A stretch of DNA of 56,949 nt from Verrucomicrobiota bacterium. Its GTDB lineage: Bacteria > Auribacterota > JABMQX01 > JAFGEW01. The stretch spans positions 1 to 56,949 of the forward strand of contig JAFGEW010000057.1 of NCBI GenBank assembly GCA_016931415.1. The letters are read 5' to 3'. The translations under genes and the position numbers were made by a program. How positions within the stretch are numbered: position 1 is the first letter of the stretch; every line of letters begins with the position of its first letter. Shown here one piece after another: positions 24,591 to 32,971 of this stretch. Under the pieces are notes generated by a model, which made no database searches, was not told the origin of the DNA, and worked only from the letters and a program-made list of their open reading frames with translations.

Positions 24591-26669
24591 TCACCCCTCC
24601 ATCAGCACGGCCAGTGAGCGTGGGGGGATGGCGACCGTGTCGTCGCTCTCGACGGCGTCCGGCCGCTCGGGCGTGGCGACGACAAGACGGCCCTTGTCGC
24701 CATCGAGCTTGACGGACGCCTCGATCTCGCGCGTTGCGTCGTGATTGGCGATGGCGACCGCGCGCTTGCCCGACCTGGGCTGCACGAAGACCGAGTACGG
24801 TCTGTGCGGCTTGCCGTCGACGATGGCGCTCGCGCCGAGCACGTCGCGGAACTCACCGTCCCACAGGAACTCGCGGTAGCGCGCGCGCAGCGCGTCGATC
24901 TTCTTGCCGTACTCGATCGTGAGCGGGAAACCGTCCAGGCGCCCTTTGAAGTTGTACGGTTCGTAGCTGATGATGTAGCGCCACAAGAGGCAGGCGTTGA
25001 GCTTCTCGCGGTCGTCGAAGCCGTGGACGGCCACCATGATTGGCGCGAAGGGGTCGAAGTAACGGTGCCCCGGCTCGTGGTGCCGGTCCACGCGGAAGTA
25101 CGAGACGGCGTATCCGCGAAAGAGCTGTGCGAACAACGCCTCGCCGCAGAGAAGGAAGCCGGGATCGTGCTCGTCGGCGAGCGCGCGGAACTCGGCCGCG
25201 AGCGGCAGGTCGCCGCCGTAGATGTATCCCGGCACCGGGTGCCCGTGGTCGGGGTCGAAGCAGTAGTGGGCCTGGCCGTGCGAGAGCACCTCGTCGTACA
25301 GAATGCCCGCCGCACCGAGCTCGATGTTCTTTTCGAACTCGTGGCAGGCGATCGCACGCCATCGCTTGCTCAGGTGGCACATCGAGACGAAACGCCGCGT
25401 GTTGATGTCGGCCAGTTGCGTCGGTGTCTGGTACGTATAGCCCGGATGGTGGTACGGGTTGCCGTAGGGGTCCTTGGCCGCGTCGGTGTGCAGCTCGCGC
25501 CGGTACCAGTCGGTCGACGTGTCGCTCCACGTGTACTTGTTGAAGAGCACCACCTTGACGCCGAGCGCGTGAATGGCGGCGATGGCGTCGCGCAATTCGT
25601 CCTTCGTGCCGAGGCGCGGGTCGGTATCGTGCGACGGGTTGCCGCGGTCCTGGCCGCCGCGGTTCCAGCCGACGAGTTGGATGGCTCTTACGCCGTGCTT
25701 GGCGCAGTCCTCGCCGTAGGTGACGAGCTCCGTGTAGCGGCAGCGCAGGTCGTCCTCGGGCGAGTTGATGTGGATCTGCTGCCAGGAATGAACGTCGCGC
25801 GCCCAGCCGGGTGCCTTGGCATGCTTGAGCCACGTCGTGAGCCAGTGCTTGTAGTGGTCGGCGCCCTTGTGCCACGTGCCGATGTAGGGCCGCACCACGA
25901 TGGGCGACGAGCGCCAGGCGCCGCCCGGTGCGAGGAACGGGAACTGCGACACGTCCAGCTCGAGGTGGACAGGGGTACCCCCGATCGTTTCGTCACCAGG
26001 CGCGCGGTAATCCAGCGAGCTGCCGTAGCCGGGCTTGAGCAGGAACAGGAACTGCGTCATACCCCGCAGCTCGGGTTCATGGCAGGCGATGTAACACCCC
26101 TGCTGCTCGCTGGCGACGAGCAGGAAGGGATGGTGCGGCGAGAGCGACATCTGGGCCGGGTAGTCCACGCCCCAGTAGCCGCGGTCGTTGTGAAACTCCG
26201 GCAGCAGCGGTCGCCTGACCAGCTCGCAGTGACACGTGATGCGCGTCAGCGGCTCGTCGGGCGACGGCATGGGGATGTCGCCCAGGCACGGGAATGTCAT
26301 CGCCTCGACCACATGGGAGGACCGGTTCTCGATTGCGGCCTCGAACGTCAGCCCCTCGGGATCGAGCGTCACGATCAGCTCGAGCCGCACGTCGAGCGGC
26401 CCGCCGTGTACGGACTTGAGCTGTTCCCAGACAAAGCGTGCCAGCGCGCCGTCAGGCGAGACCGTGCAGCACGGCGGCTCCTGCTCAGTGCCAATGGCCA
26501 GGTTGTTGCGCCGGTCGGGTAGCGGAACGAGCAGCTTGAACGAGAGCCCGAGCCCGGCCCGGTTCTGGATACGCCAGCCGGTCGCCTTGCTCACCAGCCC
26601 GGCGAGCGCGCCGGTGGCGGCGTCGAATGCTGCTTCGACCGAATCATTCCGCAGGGTGACGTAGCGCAT
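24591..26669 (-). CDS. Large glycoside-hydrolase-like protein (DUF6259-type)
   Basis: This 692-residue protein starts with a beta-rich domain (about 1-260, with FPCLGDIPMPSPDEP). A (beta/alpha)8-like domain follows with a WARDVHSWQQIHIN opening, the strands AIQLVGWNRGG, VKVVLFNKYTW and GAAGILYDEVLSHG, and FLLCGEALF, ending in a small beta domain. The acids in GILYDE and CGEAL are candidate catalytic residues. The layout is that of GH36/GH31-like or DUF6259 glycosidases. There is no signal peptide, so a cytoplasmic role on an oligosaccharide is likely. ATG 26669 follows AGGAAGAAGGG. Confidence 0.7.
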   Translation of the reverse strand: MRYVTLRNDSVEAAFDAATGALAGLVSKATGWRIQNRAGLGLSFKLLVPLPDRRNNLAIGTEQEPPCCTVSPDGALARFVWEQLKSVHGGPLDVRLELIVTLDPEGLTFEAAIENRSSHVVEAMTFPCLGDIPMPSPDEPLTRITCHCELVRRPLLPEFHNDRGYWGVDYPAQMSLSPHHPFLLVASEQQGCYIACHEPELRGMTQFLFLLKPGYGSSLDYRAPGDETIGGTPVHLELDVSQFPFLAPGGAWRSSPIVVRPYIGTWHKGADHYKHWLTTWLKHAKAPGWARDVHSWQQIHINSPEDDLRCRYTELVTYGEDCAKHGVRAIQLVGWNRGGQDRGNPSHDTDPRLGTKDELRDAIAAIHALGVKVVLFNKYTWSDTSTDWYRRELHTDAAKDPYGNPYHHPGYTYQTPTQLADINTRRFVSMCHLSKRWRAIACHEFEKNIELGAAGILYDEVLSHGQAHYCFDPDHGHPVPGYIYGGDLPLAAEFRALADEHDPGFLLCGEALFAQLFRGYAVSYFRVDRHHEPGHRYFDPFAPIMVAVHGFDDREKLNACLLWRYIISYEPYNFKGRLDGFPLTIEYGKKIDALRARYREFLWDGEFRDVLGASAIVDGKPHRPYSVFVQPRSGKRAVAIANHDATREIEASVKLDGDKGRLVVATPERPDAVESDDTVAIPPRSLAVLMEG

Positions 26670-26876
26670 GCCCTTCTTCCTGACCATGCCGGCCCGGCGC
26701 GAACGCGTGCTTGCAGGCGGACGTAGAAATGCCACAGACCGCGACAGCGGTCAAGACATCGCGCATCCTGTGGACGAGGAGAGGCAAACGTGCAACACGA
26801 CGCAGGGCCATGCCCCTCGCTGTGGGCTGGCGGAACCTGCGCCGGGTTGTCTACACGGCTATCTTCTCGCGGTGGC

Positions 26877-27086
26877 TCAGATGAGCACCGGCTCGCAGAG
26901 GTTGCTCGCCTTGGCGGCGCCGCGGCCGCAGATGTGACAGATGTACTTGGCGTCCTTGGTCAGGGTGGCCGCCTCGTCCATCTTGCGCTTGGAGACGAGT
27001 TCGCACATGTGGTTGGCGTGACCCGTATGCTGCTTGAAGAGCTTGTGCTCGGGCACGACGCGCGCCTTGGAGAACTTCTCGTCCAT
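26877..27086 (-). CDS. Small CxxC protein of unknown function
   Basis: This 69-residue protein has a basic N-terminus, a C-x(21)-CHICG arrangement (C28, C50, C53) and a C-terminal NLCEPV cysteine. A KYICHICGRGAAKASNLC pattern suggests a small zinc-binding ribbon. ATG 27086 is preceded by GAGAGGTG. It sits alone between the glycosidase-like gene (207 bases downstream) and divergent arsC. I do not recognise a named family. Confidence 0.6.
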   Translation of the reverse strand: MDEKFSKARVVPEHKLFKQHTGHANHMCELVSKRKMDEAATLTKDAKYICHICGRGAAKASNLCEPVLI

Positions 27087-27302
27087 CGGGCACCTCTCAG
27101 TGTTAGTCCGCCATCGCTGGCCGTCTGTCATCTCTGGCGGTCCGCCGTCTCTGGCGGCAATCACGACCTGTGGAACAAACGTTGTCTCGATTTCGGAAAC
27201 GCAAAAGGCCGCCCTGGTGTTCCAGCCTAATGAGAGATATGATAGACATCTCAATGGCGTGTGTACCGCGCGGCGCCTGATCGATGGGCAAGGGAGGCGG
27301 AC

Positions 27303-27734
27303 ATGATGCGAAAGATCCTCTTCCTGTGCACGGGCAACTCGTGCCGCAGCCAGATGGCCGAGGGGTGGGCGCGCCGCCTCAAGGCCGACATGATCGAGGC
27401 CCACTCGGCTGGCGTGGAGCCGCGAGCCCTCGACCCACGCGCTGTCCAGGTGATGGCTGAGGCAGGCGTGGACATCTCGTCGCATCGTGCCAAGCACGTT
27501 GATGAGTTCGCAGACGTCAAGTTTGACTACGTCGTGACCGTCTGTGGCCATGCCCACGAGACCTGCCCGGCCTGGCTGCACAAGTCGCCCGTGATCCACA
27601 TCGGCTTCGATGATCCGCCCACGCTCGCAACTGCCGCTCACACTGAGGACGAGGCGCTGGTCCACTACCGGCGCGTGCGCGACGAGATCCGTGCCTTTGT
27701 CCAGACCCTGCCCGACTCGCTCGTCACGAGATGA
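27303..27734 (+). CDS. arsC: Arsenate reductase, thioredoxin-coupled (low-MW phosphatase fold)
   Basis: This 143-residue protein starts with the P-loop CTGNSCRS (C9-x5-R15). The second and third catalytic cysteines are C81 and C88, in VCGHAHETC. This is the three-cysteine arrangement of thioredoxin-coupled ArsC of the Staphylococcus type. It reduces arsenate to arsenite in the cytoplasm. No arsB, acr3 or arsR is seen nearby; the upstream neighbour is the divergent CxxC protein gene. GGGAGG precedes tandem ATG codons at 27303 and 27306. Confidence 0.93.
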   Translation: MMRKILFLCTGNSCRSQMAEGWARRLKADMIEAHSAGVEPRALDPRAVQVMAEAGVDISSHRAKHVDEFADVKFDYVVTVCGHAHETCPAWLHKSPVIHIGFDDPPTLATAAHTEDEALVHYRRVRDEIRAFVQTLPDSLVTR

Positions 27735-27742
27735 AACACACC

Positions 27743-27771
27743 GGCGGCCCCCCCCGGTGAAGGAGGCCGCC
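27743..27771. terminator. GC-rich hairpin between convergent arsC and a protease gene
   Basis: Arms GGCGGCC (27743-27749) and GGCCGCC (27765-27771) form a 7-bp stem with a 15-base loop in the 64-base gap between two convergent genes. There is no clear T-tract, so it is a weak call. Confidence 0.35.
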
Positions 27772-27798
27772 ACGTTGTGAGTGCTGCGTTCCTTTGGC

Positions 27799-29994
27799 CT
27801 ATTGCTCCTTCGGGTTTTGGTCGGAGGCCTGGATGAGCCCGCTCTCGGTGCCGGTCGGGCCGATCGTTGAGACAGCGAACCGGTTTGTGCTTGAGAACCA
27901 CTCGACGTCCTTGGCGTGCGTCTTGTCCAGATCGACGATGAACTCGAGCATGCCCCGGTCGGCGACATCCGGGCTGAGGGTTACGACGGGATACCAAGGC
28001 CGATCGTTGAGAGCCATCGGGCCGATACGCCGGTAGACGCGGTAAGCGATTGGCCGCTCGTACGGGTGCTGATCGCGATAGCCTGGCGCACGCCATGTGA
28101 CGCGGGCAGACTTCTTTGTCCTGTCGGTGTATTCCCAGCGCACATCGGCGGGCGGCCGCGGCGAATCGGGCGAGCCGTAGGGCGTCTTGAGCGTGACCGT
28201 GTATGACTTGTCGTGACCCGTGGAGCAGGCGATGTTGAAGTCGATGGCCTCGATGTAGAAGTAGGCCGGCTGCGCGTCTCTGACGACCTTGACGAGCATG
28301 AGCCCGCGCCCGCCGACGACGTTGATGTTGCCCCACGCGTTTGGCTTACGGTGGTAGCCGTTGAAAGTGACGACTTCTTTGGCGTCGCGGTTGGGCAACC
28401 GCAGGACACCGTCCCGGTTGGTCTGGCCGATGATGACCGGATCTTTCGACACGGGCAGGCCGAAGTTGCCGTCCTCGACGACCTCAAACCACGTGACGCC
28501 TTGGTCGTCGTGGGCCGGCTTGCTCTGGTCGACCGCCATGCCGCGCTGGAATATCTCGACGCGCGTGTTGGGTAACGGCTTGCCGTTGACGTCGACGATA
28601 CGCAGGAAGCACTCGTCCGGAATGGCGAAGTAGTGGTCGCCGAAGTAGCCACGCGGCTTGTCGATTGTCTGGTTGAGATACATGGCGGTGACCTCGCTCC
28701 ACAGATGCGGGCCGTGCCAGTGCATCATCACGTTCGGATGATTCTGAAAGTGGGCGATGTTCTCGCCGTTGTCGGGCCACACGTGGTCCTCGTGGCCGCC
28801 GTAGTCGATGGCGTAGTAGTCGACGAGGCCGAGCTGGTGGCCGAGCTCGTGGGGCAGCGACCACTCGGTCTGGTTGCGCCACCGGTGGTCCGGGTCGGCG
28901 AAGACGCCCGTCTTGTTCTCCTCGTCGCTGTTGCCCCAGATCCAGCCGCCCTGGTGGTAGCTTACGCCGTCGGCGGCAACAAGCGCCTTGCGGATCACAT
29001 CGGGGGTCACGTCATCGGTGTAGATGATCCGGTCGAGCCGCACGCGGGCCTGAACGCCCTGGGGCGCTGTGGCGTAGACCGAGTTGGCGAACAGCAGGTT
29101 CATGATGTCAACGTGCCAGCGATAGAAATCCTCCCACGAGAACGTGCCGTAGGCGGTCCGGTTGCGGTGCCACGACTCGACGCGCCCCTTGTCGACGAGG
29201 TAGAAGTACGAGAACGCCCACATCGCATCAGTCGCCCTGTTGTTGATCGTGGCGATCTCTTTCTGATCGGTGACGATCTCGAAGCCGATCGTGTGGTGGC
29301 CGTCCTGCCATGTGTACTTGTGCTCGAAGGTCGCCTCGCCCATCTCGGCGATGCCCTTCTTGTGCGAGCCCGTGGCGACCTCCTGATCGTCAACGAGCCA
29401 GCGATAGTCGAACGGGCCGGACGTGGCGAAGCCGAGGTTCTTGACGTGGGCCGTGAACGTGATCGTCTCGCCCGGCTCATACTTGAACTTGAGGTCCTGG
29501 ACGACGTAGTCCGGATTGAGGAAGCGGTCCTTGCCCTCGGCCTCGAGTTCCTTGACGCGCTTGTCGAGCGCGGGTGCGCCGCCCGGTGTTGGCGCGTTGG
29601 TGATGTCGAAGTACTGCACGAGGCCGTGCAGGCCGGCGAGCTTCGGGTCCATCTCGATATAGGTGACGCTCAGGTCCGGCAGCTCGGGTCTGACGTCCCA
29701 GGCCGCGCCCCGGAAGATGAGCGGGTTCTCGGTGCCAAAGCGCTTCTCCTCTCCATCAACCACGAAGCGGTACGACGTGCTGAGCCGGTCGGCGACCTGA
29801 CTGCGAGGGATGATGCGGTGGTCGGCTGTGCCGACCCTATCCAGGCTGTCCCAGACGAGAAGCTGGATGCCCTCATCGCGCACGATGCAGTCGAGCAGCA
29901 CCGTGCCGTCCTTGAGCTCGAGGATGTCGCCGAACACGGTCGGCGCTATAGCGATCATGGCAAGTGCTGCGGCAAACGAAACCAGTGCTTTCAT
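27799..29994 (-). CDS. Secreted zinc metalloprotease with HELGHQLGLVD motif (paralog 1)
   Basis: This 731-residue exported protein has a signal peptide (about 1-22). A CARDB/Ig-like module follows at about 150-210 (KYEPGETITFTAHVKNLGF). The zinc site HELGHQLGLVD (H382, E383, H386, D392) is preceded by YHQGGWIWGNSDEEN and followed by HVWPDNGE. A fibronectin-III-like domain closes the protein (RVTWRAPGY...YRVYRRIG). Aspartate as the third ligand is like snapalysin-type metzincins. The substrate is unknown. GGAAAGGGG precedes ATG 29994. Its tandem paralog lies 229 bases upstream. Confidence 0.8.
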   Translation of the reverse strand: MKALVSFAAALAMIAIAPTVFGDILELKDGTVLLDCIVRDEGIQLLVWDSLDRVGTADHRIIPRSQVADRLSTSYRFVVDGEEKRFGTENPLIFRGAAWDVRPELPDLSVTYIEMDPKLAGLHGLVQYFDITNAPTPGGAPALDKRVKELEAEGKDRFLNPDYVVQDLKFKYEPGETITFTAHVKNLGFATSGPFDYRWLVDDQEVATGSHKKGIAEMGEATFEHKYTWQDGHHTIGFEIVTDQKEIATINNRATDAMWAFSYFYLVDKGRVESWHRNRTAYGTFSWEDFYRWHVDIMNLLFANSVYATAPQGVQARVRLDRIIYTDDVTPDVIRKALVAADGVSYHQGGWIWGNSDEENKTGVFADPDHRWRNQTEWSLPHELGHQLGLVDYYAIDYGGHEDHVWPDNGENIAHFQNHPNVMMHWHGPHLWSEVTAMYLNQTIDKPRGYFGDHYFAIPDECFLRIVDVNGKPLPNTRVEIFQRGMAVDQSKPAHDDQGVTWFEVVEDGNFGLPVSKDPVIIGQTNRDGVLRLPNRDAKEVVTFNGYHRKPNAWGNINVVGGRGLMLVKVVRDAQPAYFYIEAIDFNIACSTGHDKSYTVTLKTPYGSPDSPRPPADVRWEYTDRTKKSARVTWRAPGYRDQHPYERPIAYRVYRRIGPMALNDRPWYPVVTLSPDVADRGMLEFIVDLDKTHAKDVEWFSSTNRFAVSTIGPTGTESGLIQASDQNPKEQ

Positions 29995-30171
29995 GAGGAA
30001 CCCCTTTCCTGAGGACCTGCTGAGGCTTATCTGGCGCCTAACCCCGATGGCGCTTTCTGAATACATGGCCGTTCGCGGAGTCTTCTGCAAGGGGATTCTT
30101 GCCCAACGGCACTATTTTCTTGGTGCGGGTCGCTAACGGACTCGTCGAGAACGCTGGGTTGTGTTGATAAG

Positions 30172-30198
30172 GAAGAGGCGGCCTCACGCCGCCCCTTC
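30172..30198 (-). terminator. Hairpin after the 728-residue protease gene
   Basis: Core arms GGCGGC and GCCGCC (30177-30182 and 30188-30193) are extended by further pairs to 30172 and 30198, with a 5-base loop. The hairpin lies 25 bases past the stop at 30224 on the minus strand and is followed by a pyrimidine-rich TTCCTT stretch. It is a plausible intrinsic terminator. Confidence 0.45.
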
Positions 30199-30223
30199 TC
30201 TGATCACTCGCTGGACGCTTGTG

Positions 30224-32410
30224 TTACTGCGTCGCGTTCTTGTCCTTTGCCTGTTCGAGGCCGCTCTCGATGCCCGTGCCGGCGACGGTCGTGACCGCGA
30301 AGCGCTGCGTGTCGGAGTAGTAGGGGACATCAAGGACCTCAGTCTCGACAAGGTCGATGATGAACTCGTGCGTGTTCGGTTCCACCGTAGCGACCGGCCA
30401 CCAAGGTCGGTCGTTCAGGCCCATCGAGCCGAAGCGGCGGTAGATGCGGAACGCGATCGGCCGGTCGATGTAGCTCTGCTCCTGCCCTTGGGGAGGCGTC
30501 CAAGTCACGCGCGCCAGGTCTGTGCGTCCAGGTGCTTTGACGTAGGCAGTCGCCCCGTCAGTTCCCGTTCTCTGCTCGACGTACTCCCACGCGACCTCAA
30601 CGGGCCGTCTGGGCGAGTTGGCCGAGCCGAACGGGCTCCGCAGCGCCATCGTGAACGTGTCCTTGTGGCCCGTGTACGTGGCGAGCCCGAAATCAACCGC
30701 CTGGAGCCAGTACCAAGCGACCTCGCCATCCTTGGTGACCTTGGCGAGCATCAGGCCGCGGTTGCCCACCACGTTGATGTCGCCGAACGGGTTCGCCGTG
30801 CGGTGGTAGCCGTTAAGGGTCTTGACTTCGATCTGCACGTCGCGGTTGGGCAGACGCATGAGACCGTCTTTGTCGGTGGTGCCGACGATGACTGGCTCCT
30901 TCGAGAGACCCTCGGTGTAGAAGCCGTTGTCTTCCTGCACGATCGGATACCAGGTCACGCCGTCCGGTTCGAGGCGCGGCTTGGCGTTAAGGTCCACCTT
31001 GGCGGCGCGCTGATAGATCTCCACCTTGGCGCCCGGCACGCCTGCGGCGTTGACGTCGACGACCTTGAGGTAGTTCTCCTTGGGGAAGTAGAAGTAGTAG
31101 TCGCCGAAGTAGCCGCGCGGCTTGTCCCACGTCTGGTTGAAGTACATGGCGCTGTACTCGCTGTAGAGATGCGGCCCGTGCCAAGCCATCATGATGATCG
31201 GATGGGTGAACAGGTGGGTGACTTTCTCGCCGTTATCGGGCCAGACGTGCACGTCGTCGCCACCGTAGTCGATCGCGTAGTAGTCGATCAGGCCGAGCTG
31301 GTGGCCCAGCTCGTGTGGCAGCGACCACTCGGTCGAGTTTCGCCATTCACGATCCGGATCGGCGAACACACCTGTCGTGTTCTCCTCGTCGGTGTTGCCC
31401 CAAACCCAGCCGCCTTGGTGGTAGCCGATGCCGTCGGGATCGTTGAACGACCTGTCGTGGATCTCAGGCGTGATGTCGTCCGTGTAGATGATCCGGTCGA
31501 GGCGAACGCGGCCGATAATGCCCTTGGGCGCCGACGGGTAGACGGAGGCGGCGAAGAGCTGGTTCATGATCGTTACGTGCCAGCGGTAGTAGTCCTCCCA
31601 GGAGAAGGTGCCGTACGCCGTGCGGTTACGGTGCCACGCCTCGACCCGGCCCTTGTCGACGATGAAGCGAAAGGCCCAGCCCCACATCGGGTCGGTGGCC
31701 TTGTTGTTGATCGTGGCGATCTCGCGCTGGGTTGTGGCGACCTCGAATCCAATTGTGTGGAATCCGTCCTGCCAGGCCCACTTGTGCTCGAAGCTCGTTT
31801 CCTCCATCTCCTTGAGTGACGTGTCGCATGTGCCACGTGCGGCTTCCTGATCGTCAATGAGCCAGCGATACCCGAACGGCTGTGCCGTCGTGAAGCCGAG
31901 GTTCTTGACGTGCGCCGTGAACGTGATCTGCTCGCCCGGCTTGTACTTGAACTTGAGGTTCTGCACGATGTACTCGGGCTCGAGAAACTTGCTCTTGCCC
32001 TGCGCCTCGAGCTCAGCTACCCGCTTGTCGAGCACAGGTGCCCCGCCGATCCACGGGGCGTTGCTCAGCCCCTCGTACTGCACGCGGCCGTGCAAGCCGG
32101 CCAGCTTCGGGTTCATCTCGATATAGGTGACCGAGAGGTCGGGCAGTTGCGGGTGGATGTCCCAGGCCTCAGGCCGCTCGATGGCCGGATTGCCGCCTTT
32201 CTCGGCGACCTGACTGCGTGGGATGATACGGTAGTCGAACGAGCCAACCTTAGCCGCGCTGTCCCAGACAACGAAGTGCGTGCCTTCGTCACGCACATAA
32301 CACCCCCCGAGTACGGTGCCGTCTTCGAGCTCCAGAGTGTCAGCCAACGCGGGGCCGGTCGTACTGAGAACGGCAATGAGTAGAAGCATGGTAGGTCGGT
32401 GTGATTTCAT
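30224..32410 (-). CDS. Secreted zinc metalloprotease with HELGHQLGLID motif (paralog 2)
   Basis: This 728-residue exported paralog of the adjacent protein has a signal peptide (about 1-23, ending in PALADTLE). The CARDB-like module (KYKPGEQITFTAHVKN) and the zinc site HELGHQLGLID (H366, E367, H370, D376) follow. The fibronectin-III-like end reads RVTWTPPQGQ...FRIYRRFGSMGLNDRPW. Much of the middle (RTAYGTFSWEDYYRWHV and RLDRIIYTDD) is nearly identical to paralog 1, so the pair arose by tandem duplication. ATG 32410 has GGAAAGGG upstream; longer in-frame starts are rejected. Confidence 0.8.
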   Translation of the reverse strand: MKSHRPTMLLLIAVLSTTGPALADTLELEDGTVLGGCYVRDEGTHFVVWDSAAKVGSFDYRIIPRSQVAEKGGNPAIERPEAWDIHPQLPDLSVTYIEMNPKLAGLHGRVQYEGLSNAPWIGGAPVLDKRVAELEAQGKSKFLEPEYIVQNLKFKYKPGEQITFTAHVKNLGFTTAQPFGYRWLIDDQEAARGTCDTSLKEMEETSFEHKWAWQDGFHTIGFEVATTQREIATINNKATDPMWGWAFRFIVDKGRVEAWHRNRTAYGTFSWEDYYRWHVTIMNQLFAASVYPSAPKGIIGRVRLDRIIYTDDITPEIHDRSFNDPDGIGYHQGGWVWGNTDEENTTGVFADPDREWRNSTEWSLPHELGHQLGLIDYYAIDYGGDDVHVWPDNGEKVTHLFTHPIIMMAWHGPHLYSEYSAMYFNQTWDKPRGYFGDYYFYFPKENYLKVVDVNAAGVPGAKVEIYQRAAKVDLNAKPRLEPDGVTWYPIVQEDNGFYTEGLSKEPVIVGTTDKDGLMRLPNRDVQIEVKTLNGYHRTANPFGDINVVGNRGLMLAKVTKDGEVAWYWLQAVDFGLATYTGHKDTFTMALRSPFGSANSPRRPVEVAWEYVEQRTGTDGATAYVKAPGRTDLARVTWTPPQGQEQSYIDRPIAFRIYRRFGSMGLNDRPWWPVATVEPNTHEFIIDLVETEVLDVPYYSDTQRFAVTTVAGTGIESGLEQAKDKNATQ

Positions 32411-32568
32411 GGCGCAACCCTTTCCTCGGCCCCCTCCTCCAGAAAGGGGCAGTGTGGTGTGAACTAACCCCCGATGGCCACCGACAGCCCCTTGTGGCCA
32501 TGCCCCTCCTATGTCCCTCTTCTGCGGGGCGCGAGCAAGAAGAAAATTACGGCTTGCCAACCGCCGCT

Positions 32569-32586
32569 CTGTGAATAAGATCACAG
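32569..32586. promoter_or_regulatory. CRP/FNR-type operator palindrome
   Basis: CTGTGAATAAGATCACAG is a perfect 6-6-6 palindrome with the CRP core TGTGA-N6-TCACA. It lies 89 bases upstream of the DUF485 start, in the divergent region between the protease and symporter genes. Acetate symporter operons are CRP-controlled in enterobacteria, but no CRP-family regulator is in the window. Confidence 0.55.
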
Positions 32587-32620
32587 CCGTTTGTCGCGTT
32601 GAGCCTGTTTGGGGATCTGG

Positions 32621-32644
32621 ACCCCGGCCGCCGCAGGCCGGGGT
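32621..32644 (+). terminator. Leader hairpin, possible attenuator, before the symporter operon
   Basis: Arms ACCCCGGCC and GGCCGGGGT (32621-32629 and 32636-32644) are perfect, with a 6-base loop, followed by TCTTCC. This is terminator-like. It sits between the CRP-like site and the GTG start at 32675, so it could attenuate the operon. The short T-tract weakens the case. Confidence 0.4.
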
Positions 32645-32674
32645 TCTTCCGCATCTGAGAGAGGAGGAGATGTC

Positions 32675-32971
32675 GTGCTTCACGAGCCTGTGTTGAAAGA
32701 CAGCCGCGATGTTGAGACGCCCCACAAAACGCACTTGGGCGTCTGGATGTTCCTTGTCTACGCCGTTATTTACGCGGGCTTCGTGGCGATCTGCGTTATC
32801 AAGCCGGTGCTGATGGAGGCCACCATCTTCTCCGGCCTGAACTTGGCGGTCGTCTACGGGTTCGGACTCATCATCGTTGCCCTGGTCATGGCGCTTATCT
32901 ACAACCACCTGTGCGCGGTGCACGAAGGCCATGTCAACAAGAGCAGAGCAGCATCAGGGGAGGGCAAGTAG
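32675..32971 (+). CDS. DUF485 family membrane protein
   Basis: This 98-residue protein has two membrane segments (about 22-44, WMFLVYAVIYAGFVAIC, and 56-78, NLAVVYGFGLIIVALVMAL), a basic tail and the ICVIKP block of DUF485 (YjcH-like). Such proteins accompany acetate-type sodium symporters. The start is a GTG behind GGAGGAG. The stop abuts the symporter ATG at 32972 with no gap, so the two are translationally linked. Confidence 0.88.
   Translation: MLHEPVLKDSRDVETPHKTHLGVWMFLVYAVIYAGFVAICVIKPVLMEATIFSGLNLAVVYGFGLIIVALVMALIYNHLCAVHEGHVNKSRAASGEGK

Noticed and set aside
24741-26522. Long plus-strand frame opposite the glycosidase-like gene
   Set aside because: The composition is biased and there are no motifs, whereas the minus-strand gene shows barrel strands and an RBS.
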